This document shows positions 1 through 11,855 of a DNA stretch of 64,000 bases, in pieces. This DNA comes from Psococerastis gibbosa (taxonomy: Eukaryota; Arthropoda; Insecta; Psocodea; Psocidae): positions 13,504,151 to 13,568,150 of the forward strand of contig OZ020492.1 in assembly GCA_963971405.1 (NCBI GenBank). Reading direction: 5' to 3'. The position numbers and the translations under genes are program-made. The notes beneath the pieces were generated by a model that worked only from the letters and a program-made list of their open reading frames with translations, was not told where the DNA came from and did no database searches. The first letter of the stretch is position 1. The number at the start of each line of letters is the position of its first letter.

Positions 1-664
1 ATGATGTACTGTGTTTCCTTAAACTATGGCAATTACAGAATTTATGGTAGCCTAGGTATCTTCCTTTTTTTGTAAATAAATAAATAATTACATTTAGTTT
101 TATTATTAAGCCAACCTAGGACTCGTATCTGTACCTGGTGAAGCCATGCTTCCGCCTGTTTCATTGAGTCAATGGTAAGCTTATCTCAGCTTTTCCATTA
201 TCGCTTGTAGCCGTTGTATGCCAACTTTGAAGAGTTAGGGCCAACCCAGCTGTTCGCTATAAGTCCGTACCACTACTCTGCATGCCCTCCTCCGCATGCA
301 GTAACTGAAGTGATATCATCTAGCTAGAGTCGTTGATAAATTTTAAAGATTGCGATATTCAAGACATTAATTTTTGTAGAATAAACTAGTTGTCTACCAA
401 CTACATTAAGTACTTTTTGAATAGATTTCATAGTAATTTAATGTAAGAAGTGTCGGATTCACTGTCGAACCAGGGGCAACCAAGCCTACATGCTATTTCT
501 TCTTATTCATAAAACTAGGCATTTGCAATTGCAGGCCCTGCAAAGCCCCCGTCCCCCTTCAGTAAGGTATCAAAATGGCATTTTGATGGAAGTGATATAA
601 TCTGTTTTCGCTGGAATCCGTTGAAGGGGGAGTTATGACACCCAATTTAGCAAGAGATTGTTAA

Positions 665-840
665 ATCGACTTCGATGGCCAGGTGGTAATGTGCTTGCAC
701 TTGTGCGAGTCTTTACACGCCATGCGATCGGAGACGTGTCGTAACTCAACACGGGTAATAACCTACAGGGGCGACTGAAGAGGTCAATCGGATGCATTCA
801 TTAAATTGTTTGGATGCGATTAACCTTTAAAAAATAAAAT
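665..840 (+). repeat. SINE-like repeat, family A
   Basis: Shares ~150 bp with 40787-40955 (atcgacttcgatggcc to ttcattaaattgttt). The segment TGGCCAGGTGGTAATGTG resembles a tRNA A box, suggesting a tRNA-derived SINE. The B box is degenerate. Confidence 0.55.
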
Positions 841-1055
841 AAAAATTACTTTTTTGTCCTATTACTTAGCCAACCTAGCGGCGTTAGGGCTATAACGCCC
901 TCTCTTGCACTCAACTAGGAAAGCCCGGGACCGCCTACTTTACATGCCCTCCGAAGCATTGCCAGAAAATTTAACTAGTGTAGGGCTCGAACCAACAACC
1001 TTTCGGGTGAAAGTCAGGGTCCGTTCCACTACTCTACATGTCCTGTCTGTTATGA
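840..1055 (-). repeat. tRNA-like SINE, family B
   Basis: On the - strand it carries GGTTGTTGGTTCGAGCCC, a good Pol III B box, and ends ccgctaggttggctaagtaa. Related copies are at 4686-4865 (+), 42975-43140 (-) and 47465-47550 (-, partial). Confidence 0.6.
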
Positions 1056-1639
1056 ATTGTAAACCCACGATAGACGTGCCTAATCTTCTACAACAGCTGT
1101 CCACTGTTTATGCATTGTATTGTCTACGCACTGCATTCAGCTGATTTTGCGATTCGGCCATATTGTCCCCTGGCTCGTTAAGCTGCATTCACATCTCTTG
1201 TGCTTCAACAGAAAAACATAGACAGCTTATCGGACGAAGTTCAAAGTCTGTATGCTCATGTAATATCATAGAACCATAAACGAGATGTCATAAATCTAAA
1301 TGCTCGTTCATCAAATATTACTGACATTAAAGTAATTTTCCATAAAACATTGTCACAATTATTAACAAACATATACATATATACAAACAATACCACTATT
1401 AATACTTAAATACATTATTATAAAATACTATATTAATCCCTATTGTCTATTGAGAATTACTTTTCATTTCATTTATTAAGAGTAGGAAATTGGCAGCCCG
1501 AAATTTAGTACTTTTTATTTTTAATTTCATTAACTAAGCAGGTTATTAAAGATTTGGCTCTTTTAAGTTGTAGAAGGCTACTTCATGCATCATATAATAA
1601 GGTATATTTAATTTTCGAAATTGTAGTTTTTTCATATAC

Positions 1640-1935
1640 ACGATTTTACGCGAAAAGTTATTGTTTATAAATTATTATCGTGTTTATGAAAAACAAACTA
1701 ATTTTTCATGAAAATTGACATTTTTTAACCAAACTATCGGGGGTAAGCGACCTATTGGGTTCTATTTACGTTAGTAACGACTACAATATATGTGAATTTA
1801 AAAAAAAAATCGTTGTAACCATTTTTAGAGGAAGCTAATTTTAGCAGTCTTTTTAGTTTTTGGAACCCCCAAAATTGAGTTAGCCTGAAATAAAAAAAGC
1901 ATTCCCTGTATGCCAAATTTCATCCGTATTCCCCC
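1640..1935 (-). repeat. 858-bp family, old fragment
   Basis: Diverged - strand piece containing the family strings aacgactacaatatatgtgaattt and gggtaagcgacctattggg. Both ends are lost. Confidence 0.6.
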
Positions 1936-1967
1936 GGTTAGTTTTGTCATAAATCATAATGTTTATC

Positions 1968-2050
1968 ATAGTTAGTTCAAGTTATCATAAGTTTGAAGCA
2001 TGCTCTGCTCTAATTGATTCAACATGGTAAGGCCGTTGCCGTTGCATGGT
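1968..2050 (-). repeat. 5S rRNA-like SINE head fragment
   Basis: The reverse complement reads GGCAACGGCCTTACCATG then TTGAATCA, close to the first 27 bases of animal 5S rRNA, followed by TTAGAGCAGAGCATGC as in the copy at 25356. Similarity to that copy stops after ~65 bp. Confidence 0.5.
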
Positions 2051-2180
2051 TCAATGTGTCTGTCCCATATCAGTTTGCGGCATACAGGTACACCTTATAT
2101 TATTATTATTATTATTTTTGATGTATTACTATTTAAACAAATGGGAGAGTTAAAAGCGGGTATGAGGAAATGGTTGGAAG

Positions 2181-2524
2181 AATGAATGAGCTACCACTTC
2201 AACAAACACATGCATAGGGTTGGCGTGAAAAACGACAGTAGATGCAGACTGTGTGAAGTTGAAGAAGAAACAGCTGAACACATTCTCTTTGAATGTGAAG
2301 CGCTGGGAAAAACTCGATACCAAACTCTTGGCCACCCTAGGTCTGAAGAGGAAACCATCCGATCTAATCCCATCACAAAAACACTAGAATTTATCAAAAA
2401 GACTGGTGTTATAAGATGGGCGTAGACGGCAAACGTGGAAGCAAAAGACCTTCTAGGTCGACGCTTATAGGAACTCAAACGAGTAGGCCCCACGAAGGTA
2501 AAAAAAAAAAAAATGAATGAGCTA
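2181..2524 (+). mobile_element. 5'-truncated LINE end with 13-bp target duplication
   Basis: The insertion is bounded by aatgaatgagcta at 2181-2193 and again at 2512-2524. It encodes HFNKHMHRVGVKNDSRCRLC and EETAEHILFEC, the CCHC-type C-terminal end of R1/LOA-type non-LTR ORF2, and ends in a poly(A) run at about 2499-2513. These are hallmarks of target-primed reverse transcription. Confidence 0.85.
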
Positions 2525-2620
2525 ATGTCAGTGGTAATATGTCCTTTGTCCCAAGCAAGCGCTGGCTTGGGGATGCGGACAATATTATTTCTATTGTACT
2601 CTATTGGTAAGTATATGCTC

Positions 2621-3148
2621 CTTGTCTAGGGAATACTGGGCGAGGAAAAGAGGGAAAGAGAGAATTATTATTATTATTATTAAAAAATTATTACTTAAAA
2701 AGTCTAAGTGTATGCCTGTTTATGACTTGTATAAACATAACTTGATAACAACGAACTACTACAGGAACGAATACAAAAATCATACTCCAAGTTTAAGAAA
2801 CGTGGCAAGAAGAGAGGGTGTCCAATACAAAAGATTTATAGAACCAATGTATTTTAACAAATATGGACAAGCCGAACTACGTGTTGCTATTCCGTCGGTG
2901 TTTAACGCATTACCCGGAGAACTACTCATAATACAAAATATTGGTTCAGTTAAAAAATTAATAAAAAACTGGTTTTTACAAACGTAACTAATAACGTACA
3001 ATGTTTTCTTTGCATATCGTACTGAGGTGACATTTTGTAACCAACTCGACCAGACCCCTAAGGGGGTTTTTGGTACCCTACCAAAAATTGTATGACTGTA
3101 AGTTATTGTATTGTAATATATGCTCCTTGTCCAGGGAGTACTGGACAA
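2621..3148 (+). mobile_element. Non-LTR retrotransposon 3' fragment
   Basis: An ORF remnant at 2690-2986 (YDLYKHNLITTNYYRNEYKN, FNALPGELLIIQNIGSVKKL, ending WFLQT) has the typical C-terminal RT-associated tail of CR1/Jockey-type elements. It is bracketed by two copies of a stem-loop (2621-2644 and 3125-3148) that looks like the element 3' end. Confidence 0.6.
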
Positions 3149-3264
3149 GAAAAAACAAAAAAAAAATGTGTTAATGTATTCTTTATATTAAATGCACTTT
3201 GTTCGGGGGGTACCGGCTGGGAGGAAAAAATATGCGTAATAAGTTTTATTTCTCTTTGTTGCAG

Positions 3265-3359
3265 ACATGGCACAAACAGTGCTTCAAGTGTCAAGTGTGT
3301 CAGATGACCTTGAACATGAGGAACTACAAAGGTTTTAACAAGGAACCTTATTGTGAAGC
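3265..3359 (+). CDS. Lasp: Lasp exon: second half of LIM domain
   Basis: Encodes [12 protein letters not shown]... through YCEA, with the LIM zinc-ligand pattern H-x2-C then C-x2-C and the final C. The last histidine is made by the next exon. The acceptor tgttgcag precedes it, the donor gtaagt follows, and it ends in phase 2. Confidence 0.93.
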
Positions 3360-6300
3360 GTAAGTTTAGTTTTGCCTTAAATATTGGGTAAAAGTGTACG
3401 AGCGTTGAAATCAGTTTTTCGCATAGGCGTAACCCCAGATCATTAAACCTATTCGTTGAACCACACAACACAGCGCTGTTTCAAAATAAAGACCTCTACG
3501 CTGGAGTAACATTTTTTAATAAGTTGCCGAGGGACCTGCAAAGCGCTGCGAAGAGTAATCGTTTTAGGGCCCGATTTAAAGAGTATCTGATTGAAGAGGG
3601 AATATATGACATTAGGGATCTGTGGGATGAGTGCATGGTATGACTTTTGTATTTGTTTTTGTTTTCGACCATATACTGTTGTATAAGTTAAGGATAAGAT
3701 GTTTTCACCACCATTTAAATCATTACATATAGTATGTACTGTAATATATACATGTAATCTGACGAGTTTCTATGTGTCTTGCCACACCTACAGAAATATA
3801 CGATATTCTATTCTTCTAGTCTTCTATCATTTACTGCGTCCCAACTGTAGACCTATAGGAGCACGATAGCACTAATAAAAATGTGATATATATATATATA
3901 TATATATATGTATTTATGCACTATATGATAGCTGAGTGTCCCTATTTTGAGTTTCGTTCGATTAATAATTCAAAAGATGAACTTGAAAAATAATGCAAGT
4001 TGAAATGTAACTTCCTTCCCGTCGCACGCAGAGGAGAATCCGAAAATGGACTATTAAACAGCTTCAGTCGTCCGGGTTTGATGTATGGGCCTCCTCTACT
4101 TTTTTTCTGTTCCTCCACTAGTATTCTCATAGTGGCTACTATAATCAGCCAAACAAATATGATGCACACCAGAACATTTTCAGTGTCACTTTATTTGTTT
4201 ACAGGCACATCCCGAAAGCAAAAGCGACAACGGTTGCTGAAACACCTGAATTTAGGCGAATTGCTGAAAATACGAAGATACAATCTAATGTTAAGTATCA
4301 CGCCGATTTTGAAAAGGCGAAGGGAAAGTTTACCCAAGTTGCTGACGATCCAGAAACTCTCAGAATAAAGGAAAATTCGAAAAATATCAGCAATGTGGCC
4401 TACCACGGGGAATTGCAGAAAAAAGCTGATATGGAAAGGCAGCGAAACATTGGCGATGGAAACAATCCCACAGGTATTGTATAGCCGTAGACAGGCTTGC
4501 TATGAGTCACACTTGAATTATAACAAGGGCACGTCTAGGATAACCAATAAGCACAAAATTAACTAAAACTTACGGTCGTCGAATGCGCCGCACTTGGTGC
4601 GTAAATTGAATTTGCTGCACCGTTGTGTGCTTGCCCAGACATCTCCTTCTTATAAACTTGCGGAGAAGCATAGTCAGAACATGTAGTTTGGTGGTACGAC
4701 TTCGACTTCTACCCAAAAGGTTGTTTGTTAGAGCCTCACACGTATTCTATTATTTCCAGCCGTGCTTCGGAAGGCTTGTAATTCAGGCGGTGGGGTGCCT
4801 TTAAGTTGAGTGAAATTGAAAGCTTTAAGTCCCAACTCCGTTAGGTTGGCTTAGTAATGTAACAATGTAATATTATATATGATTTATATAAATAAAACAT
4901 GCCAGTTCTTGATGAATTAACTGGATTTACTTTAACGCTAACGCAACGGTCTGGTTTCATATTTCAGGGCGCAATGTAGAAAGTGTCTCTAGGCCGGCAC
5001 CGGCACCGGCTCCAGCTCAGTCATATGGGAGAGGGGGTAACGTTCCTCTGACACACAATTCTCATCCGCCGCCCCCTGTCAACGACAACCCATCGCCGTA
5101 CTCGGCACGTGCATCGTCCAATGTAATTTATACGTCAGATAGGGGCCCAGGTAAGCTTCTAGAAGGCTATTAAGTGCAACCAACCAACTACGTCTGGGAC
5201 TCCATTTTTAGCTAAAGTCATGGCCACCATATTGGCCCTCATAGAGATGTCTTGGTTGCCGACAGAAACCTATCATTTTGTTTTGGCACACCTTGTCGTA
5301 ATACAGGCTCCGCAAATGTTCTTTCTACTCTTTAGTCCTGTATTAAGTAAACCGGAGCTTCTTGGATTTGGATGTATAGATTAGTGAAAGTCCCAGCATC
5401 TTCTTCAAAAGTTATCCTTAACTTATAATTAGATAAGGAGAATCCGGGCTTTTGGGTCATGGTCAACTATAGTCTGGTTTAATTAATTGTATTTTAATAT
5501 TAATTTTAATTATTTTGTCTCTAGTTAATGTGGTTGCTGACCGTCAGGTGGGCTCGATTCACGATTACGACCCAGTAAACGAGTTTTATGGCTCGCACTC
5601 TTCCGATTCAATGGCTAACCACCAACAACCGCGCTATTACATGCCACAGGAATACCAGCAGCAGCAGCCACAACAATATCAACAGCAACAGCATCATCAT
5701 CATCAACAACAACAACACTTACAACAGCAACAACGAAAGTATTCAGGGGGCTACAACGAAGTTCCTGTTAACAATGGGCGGGAGTTTTCTGATCCAGGCC
5801 TTGTTGAGCCAGCTCACTCGCAACCACGCAATTCTGGGGTGCGTTTCTTGATATTGTAATTGTTTTTTTAGAGATATGTATGGTTTGTAAAAGCCAAAGC
5901 ATACTGGATCGTGTTCAGGACCATTCAGTTTCTTTCTTCTCCAGAAAAGTGCTTTCTACTTCCACTTCTAAGGAAGCAACTAGCCTGAGCCTTTTTAATT
6001 GGATACTTTCAATATTCAAGGACTACTACTTTTAAAAGTCACCTTACCTAACCCACCCACTGCCCTGAGGTGCCGTGGGTCTCCTATTAAATGTCATCCA
6101 ATGCACATATCCTTCACTCACATATCGCAAGTGAATGATGTAAGGTCTAGTGTGCGGTTTTTTAACAGAAAGTAACATACAGAATGAAGGTAATAATGGT
6201 CGATACTACGAGCCATCTCAACAATAAAAACACCCTATCCCTACTGTGGGAAACTTCTGTTAATGTTAGTTGTGCTTAGAGCTATAAATAATTTCCCCTC

Positions 6301-6664
6301 ATCCAATTCTCATTCTCATGATGGTCTAACTTATATGCTAGTCCTGTTCAATTCCCACCATGTTTGAGCTGTTAAATAATAGGACCTAACATAAGATGCA
6401 TTGTGAGTATTTCTGGAAAATATATATTGTTTTAATCCTTCCAAACAAATTTTGTCCTGAATTAAACTTAATGAATTTGTGTTCCAGCGAGTGTATCGTG
6501 CGTTGTACGAATACAAAGCACAGGATGCTGACGAAGTCTCGTTCATCGAAGGAGATTTTATCATAAACTGCACTGCAATTGACGAAGGCTGGTTGAGTGG
6601 GATAGTTCAGCGTACCGGCAAAAATGGAATGCTGCCAGCCAACTATGTTACTCCAGCCATCTGA
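3265..6664 (+). CDS. Lasp: Lasp, LIM and SH3 domain protein (gene span, 5' end missing)
   Basis: Cytoskeletal adaptor that binds F-actin through nebulin repeats and proline-rich partners through SH3; in insects it acts at muscle thin filaments and actin-rich structures (family knowledge). Five exons join in frame (3265-3359, 4205-4473, 4968-5150, 5525-5838, 6488-6664) to give 345 residues ending in TGA. The order is LIM second half, two nebulin repeats, a low-complexity Pro/Gln/His linker, SH3. The first LIM half, normally preceded by the start Met, is not visible in bases 1-3264, so its exon lies upstream. Domain order is diagnostic for LASP rather than nebulette or nebulin. Exon borders carry GT/AG signals and phases match at all four junctions. 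Identification is very secure; the exact 5' extent is unknown. Confidence 0.95.
3424..3660 (+). mobile_element. Non-LTR retrotransposon 3' fragment in Lasp intron
   Basis: The frame [50 protein letters not shown] matches the C-terminal tail (FNxLPxxLQ) of non-LTR ORF2 proteins. It begins ~65 bp after the LIM exon donor, so it lies in the Lasp intron. Confidence 0.6.
4205..4473 (+). CDS. Lasp: Lasp exon: two nebulin repeats
   Basis: Starts with [16 protein letters not shown] and holds two nebulin-type modules centred on [14 protein letters not shown] and [11 protein letters not shown], the actin-binding repeats of LASP. The acceptor is tttacag and the donor gtattg. Phase 2 in and phase 1 out agree with the neighbours. 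Confidence 0.94.
4686..4865 (+). repeat. tRNA-like SINE, family B, in Lasp intron
   Basis: Diverged copy containing aaaaggttgttt and the 3' signature caactccgttaggttggctt, in the intron between the nebulin and linker exons. Confidence 0.55.
4968..5150 (+). CDS. Lasp: Lasp exon: Pro/Ala/Ser-rich linker
   Basis: Low-complexity linker ([15 protein letters not shown], then Pro-rich and Ser-rich stretches) between the nebulin repeats and SH3. The acceptor atttcag and donor gtaagc keep frame. It is disordered by composition, and this segment is often alternatively spliced in LASP genes (family knowledge). Confidence 0.88.
5525..5838 (+). CDS. Lasp: Lasp exon: Gln/His-rich linker
   Basis: Begins with [20 protein letters not shown] and contains a run of Gln and His residues encoded by CAG/CAA/CAT triplets at about 5656-5735. 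An ORF stays open past the donor (gtgcgt at 5839), but phase 0 joining to the SH3 exon gives the expected protein. The codon mixture makes simple slippage less likely. Confidence 0.9.
6488..6664 (+). CDS. Lasp: Lasp last exon: SH3 domain and stop
   Basis: A complete SH3 domain: [19 protein letters not shown] (the ALYDY-type motif), then EGD, GWLSGIV and the C-terminal PANYV motif, with TGA three codons later. The acceptor is ttccag. The 58 residues match a canonical SH3 length. Confidence 0.96.
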   Translation, partial: RVYRALYEYKAQDADEVSFIEGDFIINCTAIDEGWLSGIVQRTGKNGMLPANYVTPAI

Positions 6665-7400
6665 TATCAATAATTTGCTTTCTGAAGCTTATTTCTTCGA
6701 CTATTGTTACCTAGATTTGGCGGCTACCTCTACTACTTATATACTAACCTTTCTCTTTCATTTATCCAAACTTTTCCAATTTTGAAATTGTAATAAATAT
6801 AACTAAAATTGTTAAAAAATGTAATTTAAGTGACATGGCACATTCGTCTGCTTTCTAGCGTAGCAGTTACGTTTAATTAGTAATACGAGGTGTTCGAGTC
6901 TTGTTACTGAATTCAGAAAAAATGGTGGTTGTTATAGGGCGTTAGCCATGCTTCCTTTTACTGTATTTTATGGGTGTACTCAAAGTGAGAGCACGAGTAC
7001 ATTAATAGTTCATATAAGGAATTTGTGGAAACCGGCATATGGGCAATTTTGCTCACGAGCTACTGTAAAGATAATTGGTGCTTCCTATAAGCTTTATACC
7101 AGCTTTAACTTTTTAAATAACACAAAAAGCTTCATTTTGTCACATTTTATTTATTTACGTTGATTTTAATTGCTGTAATAATAATAATTTTGTAATTTTA
7201 GCATTCATGATTTTATGATTTAGTTGCTTTTTTATTCTTAGCTTTTGCTTGTAAGCAAATACAGTACATAGTTTAATAGAAATAAACAAATATGTAAAAC
7301 TACTCTGTTGCATCTTAGATAAATTATGTTTTTTTTTTTAATTTAATTGCATATAAAACTATGAATTGTAGCTTATGAAAGTACAAATTAAAATAAAACT
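6665..7400 (+). other. Lasp: Probable Lasp 3'UTR
   Basis: AT-rich DNA directly after the Lasp stop with no credible ORF. AATAAA hexamers occur at 6792-6797, 7281-7286 and near 7394, so several poly(A) sites are possible. The true end is not decidable from sequence. Confidence 0.5.
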
Positions 7401-8153
7401 TTCATAAGCTCTATTCCTTACCATAGTACCATATTACATTGAGTCACTAACATTCATTTTCTACTGATGCTTGGAGACGTAAAAACTTCTTATTTCACAT
7501 TTTTTTGTGTACTTTTGAAGATGGATCGAATTTTAAACTAGTAATAAATTTGTATCCTGAATTTGTTGGGTCACGCTAAAGCAGTTGGCTCAATGTTATC
7601 AGTATTTAAAGAGGAGACTCTTAGGTTTATTATTATTTTTTAGTCAGGTCTTTGTATATTACAATGTTGTAGTGTATTGTAAATTTCACTGTATAAGGAC
7701 ATTCAATTTGAACTTTGAAGAACCGCGTTAATATCATAGAATACTAAATATGCTTCGCGGCATTTTCAAACTTCCTACTAAAGGTTTTTCTCTTTTGATC
7801 AGAACTCTGATCTTATTCCATAATGTTCACGACTTTCTTTGATTTGGTGTTTCAGTCCTGTAGTGCGTGAACTTGCGAACTGACCGGGCTGTGCTTGATT
7901 GTATACTGTACATCTAGAATCATATAGGCCTAGATGTTGACTTGGGGGCAGATTGTCCTAATTTGTAATGTTTTATATACTGTTTCTACAATTTTCTATT
8001 GTTGAGATTCGCTGTGTATCCCCCTATTCTCATGAATGTCTGACAGTCGTGTACCTAACCATAGTGGTTATGAGACAACCGTTGGGGGAAACCCGTAAGT
8101 GTGTACATAATCAAATTTCACAGAAAATTTCGTTCGCAGAGCTATGAATTGTC

Positions 8154-8527
8154 TCACATTCCTTGTATTAAATGTTCCTCTACATTTTGATATATTTGGT
8201 ATGTGACCGTCACTGACACCCATTGGCCACAGCCACTGAAATTGACTTATAAAATATAGATATAGTGTAATGAGAGTTAACTTTGTAAAATATCACATAA
8301 TCACATCACATAATTTATGTGATATTTTACAAAGTTAACTCTCATTATAATGTGTTCAAAATATTACAAAGTTACAAAGGAGACGATTTTATATATACGT
8401 ATAGTGATATTATCTGGTGAATGTAGGCCCAAAACTATGACCAATGCGTGTCCATAACGAACTCCCACGTCCTATGCATCACACCTAAATATCAAAATGT
8501 AGAGTTATGTTCCTTATAGGGAATGTG
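8154..8527. mobile_element. Fold-back MITE with nested palindrome
   Basis: The ends are imperfect inverted repeats (cacattcc... with ctctacattttgatat on both arms). The centre (8268-8347) is a near-perfect ~33-bp-arm palindrome starting taatgagagttaactttg. No coding capacity. A relative lies at 30959-31118. Confidence 0.75.
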
Positions 8528-9446
8528 ACTAAATTAGTAGTTGTATATTTGATATTTCTGGTGGTGGGGAGTGTACGATTCTCTTAAATATCATTTGTTT
8601 ACATACTGAGACATGAATATGAGCTTGAAATTTGTTTATATATTTGCGTCTAGGTTTCATTAGTTGGAATATGATCGTCAACTATGTAGGGGCTTGTTTA
8701 GTAGGATGTGCCACTCACATGCACCAGGGGGCACAGCTTTATAATTTACATTACATCGTGTTTTTTTTAAGTACACCTAAGTGTGCATCGATATCTGTCT
8801 AATTTCGAACAGAACAACAACGATGAATGATAGGATACGAAATGTATATCCTTCGGTTGCAGATACATGAAAATGAGCAAATGCTCAGCTGCATTTCTTG
8901 TATATGCAGAAACTTTTGATGTTAGTTTTAAGATGGGACGTTACCGTCGTAGTATAGATTTATGTCTTCCCGGTATAAACTATTTTATTCTTCCTCTTTT
9001 TGACTATTTAGCGACTTAATGTTTTTGTATCGTGTTTTTGGTACTTACTAATATACTTCTCAGATTTTCTTAATAATCCATATCATATATATGTATGTAT
9101 AGGCTCAATTTTGTACGTAGTATTTAAATATTAGCAAATTATCTATCTGCGAATTTTTTAAGTTTAATCTATAAAAATTAAAAATAATTATGTAATTTTC
9201 CTCATTGGAATTCGCTGTCCAATGCTAACAAAAGTAGAATTGCATCACAATAGGTTAGACATTGTTTGCATACAAACTGGTTCTTATATTTCGTTCATAA
9301 CATCCAATTTCGGTGTAATACAGTAAACATTTCAAATTTTTGTTTGCTAAGTAAGATTGATGCTTAGAGGCTTTTTGAGCTGTTACGTAATTACCCCTAC
9401 AATTATATATCACCATCTTCGGCAGCTGAGCCTCGTTTGTGTCAAG

Positions 9447-9448
<2 letters not shown>

Positions 9449-9499
<51 letters not shown>
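9449..9499. repeat. (TTA)n microsatellite
   Basis: Uninterrupted trinucleotide run of about 17 units. Confidence 0.95.
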
Positions 9500-9500
<1 letters not shown>

Positions 9501-10993
9501 ATTTCTTTGATTTATCAAGGATCGGATAGGAGTTAATTTCACTATATGAGCTTAATATTTACCAACTTTTGTCTGATTCAAAACTCTGTACCTAAGTGCA
9601 TTGTGCGACAGTATTTCCTAATAGACTACAAGTATTGAAGACGACTGGTCTCAACATAAAGTATTTTTTAGTTTTCGCAATTGAGAATAGGCTAATGTAA
9701 TGAAAATAAAAGTCTTTTAATTAGTAAGGCAGCAGCGATGTATATACGATATTTGTAATTTGTGGCATTAACGTGCACTTATAATGTAGTATTGTTCAGC
9801 TGATAACAACGTTTTCAGAAAATTATTCCATTTTCAGTGCTTCATACTAATTTTTTAGTCTGCGCAACCATTCCAGAGTTTTATGTTTGTGTGTTAAATG
9901 TTTTTGCGAAATACGATAGGTAGTCCATATGCTAACTTTAGCAGGCTTTTCATAATAAAAAAAATCAGGCACCTACCATATAAATGGTTTTGTGTCGTTG
10001 TTTTGTTCTAATCTTTTTTGGCGTCTGAACATCACATTTTGAAGGTTTGTTTCGCAGCTGCCATGTTTTAAGGCGCTACTTAATGTTGTGATTCAATTAC
10101 ATATTTTATAATCCAAATTTGTATAATCTGTAGTCGATTTGAGCTGCTGAGTGAAAGCTACTAGTTCATTTTTATGTCTAATGACTTCGAAAAAGATCTA
10201 ATTACGGTTTCATTGAATTTCACAATAGCTGAATTCTTTCCTTCAATTTAAATAAGTATTTAAATTCATTCACTGTCATGAATATTTTCTATTAAAAAAC
10301 CTGGCCTAGAATAGTTTGTAAGAAGCTTATCACCTATTCAGCGTTCGTCGAAGGTCGATACGCAACGAAAGTATTCATTTGCTGGATGTTTGCCATGTTT
10401 CGACTGAAAGGGTGCATAGGCAATACACTGTATATGCTCTTAATAAGTAACGTAAGTAAGGATAACTTGCACGAGTACCTATTCCATGCAGCTCAGAAAA
10501 TAACAAGTGGAATACTTTATAATTTGAACTGTACTTTATACTGACTTGAGTTACTCCTGAGTTAAAAAGAAATATAATTTAAATTTATATGTGTTATTCT
10601 ACTGGTGATCCCAACGCGCCTTTTTGGCTTTGTGGCACCGGTTCAGTATAATTTGTTATGTTGCTTGATAAATACACGCATTATAATTATTATTATTATT
10701 ATTATTATTATTACTTCAAACAATTGTAATGAATAGACCTAGTCGAAACCATGTCGTTGCAGCAACTGCACCCAAATTTTCACAGTCACGATTTCTTAGG
10801 TGTTTTATAAGCTGCTGTGAGCACATTCATGAATGTTATATATTTTACGTATTTTATTTAATATTAATCATTACAATGTAAAATTACTTTACTACCATTT
10901 CTATTCCTAACCTGATTATAATATATAATATACAATATAATATAGTACACTCTAGTTAGCTATAGTCGAGATTTAGAGTGGTTTTTGTTATTA

Positions 10994-11571
10994 TTGCTTT
11001 TCAATTTATACGTAGTATAAGGAAAGCTTTGTGATGGTCGAAATTTTCGATTCCGAGATGTCAGCGGATTTACACGTTTTGAGGAACCCAAAAACGTTTT
11101 TTTTTAACGAAATGTCTGTCTGTCGCTCCATCTATCTGTCTGTTCATCGATTTCCGGGCAAACTACTCTGTCGATTTTGATGAAAATTACGATATAGGTT
11201 CGCAAAAAAAATACCTCGGAACCATTTATTTTTATTTTGGGCTAACTCAATTTGGGGGAATTCATTCTCAAGAAACTCCACAAAAACGTCTAAAAAATTA
11301 TTTCTCAAAAACGGCTCCAATGATTTCTTTTAAATTCACATATATTGTAGTCGTTATTGCCGTTAATAAAATGCTGGGGGTCGCTTGCCCCTTGATAGTT
11401 TGCTTCTGGGGGTAAAAAAATAAAAATAACTAAATTTTAATGAAAACTGACTAAAACATAATTTTTCTGCGAAACCTTTCTATCGATGATTTCTATCTTC
11501 AGGCATGTTTTAGGTGTTAACTTGAGTAACGAAACCAGACAGGTTGCTTTCCCAAAAAACTATTTAATTTT

Positions 11572-11602
<31 letters not shown>

Positions 11603-11850
11603 TAGAAAATTAACGTTCAAATGAATTAATGAATTGCGTGCCCTGCCATTATAACTGTGTGGTAATGTGTTGGTCTGACCTATCTAGAATTTACCTCACC
11701 TCCTGTGACGTCAAGTGGACACCCCCCCCCCTCCCAAGAGATATTTATAAATTTAACCATAGGGAAATTAATTACCATGACATGACTCATTTTCTCTATC
11801 TACTAATTTATAAATTGGAAAGCATGTTCGAGTAAACTCGGATTTGTTCT
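10994..11850 (+). mobile_element. 858-bp family, full-length copy
   Basis: Starts TTGCTTTTCAATTTATACG and ends near GTTCT. It holds the family marks: GTCTGTCTGTC run, cggtcgattttgatga-like motif, G/C tracts, and attggaaagc close to the right end (inverted relative to the start). No intact ORF. Confidence 0.8.
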
Positions 11851-11855
11851 TAGAG

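Larger units (their letters stand above)
7400..10990. other. Intergenic DNA
   Basis: Apart from the MITE at 8154-8527 and (TTA)n microsatellites at 9449-9499 and 10686-10712, I see nothing here but AT-rich sequence without ORFs or recognisable RNA genes. Confidence 0.6.

Noticed and set aside
9255-9542. 95-residue ORF with poly-Ile
   Set aside because: Reads through a (TTA)n microsatellite.
7560-10990. Hidden gene or long noncoding RNA
   Set aside because: No ORF, splice chain or structured RNA could be supported by eye.
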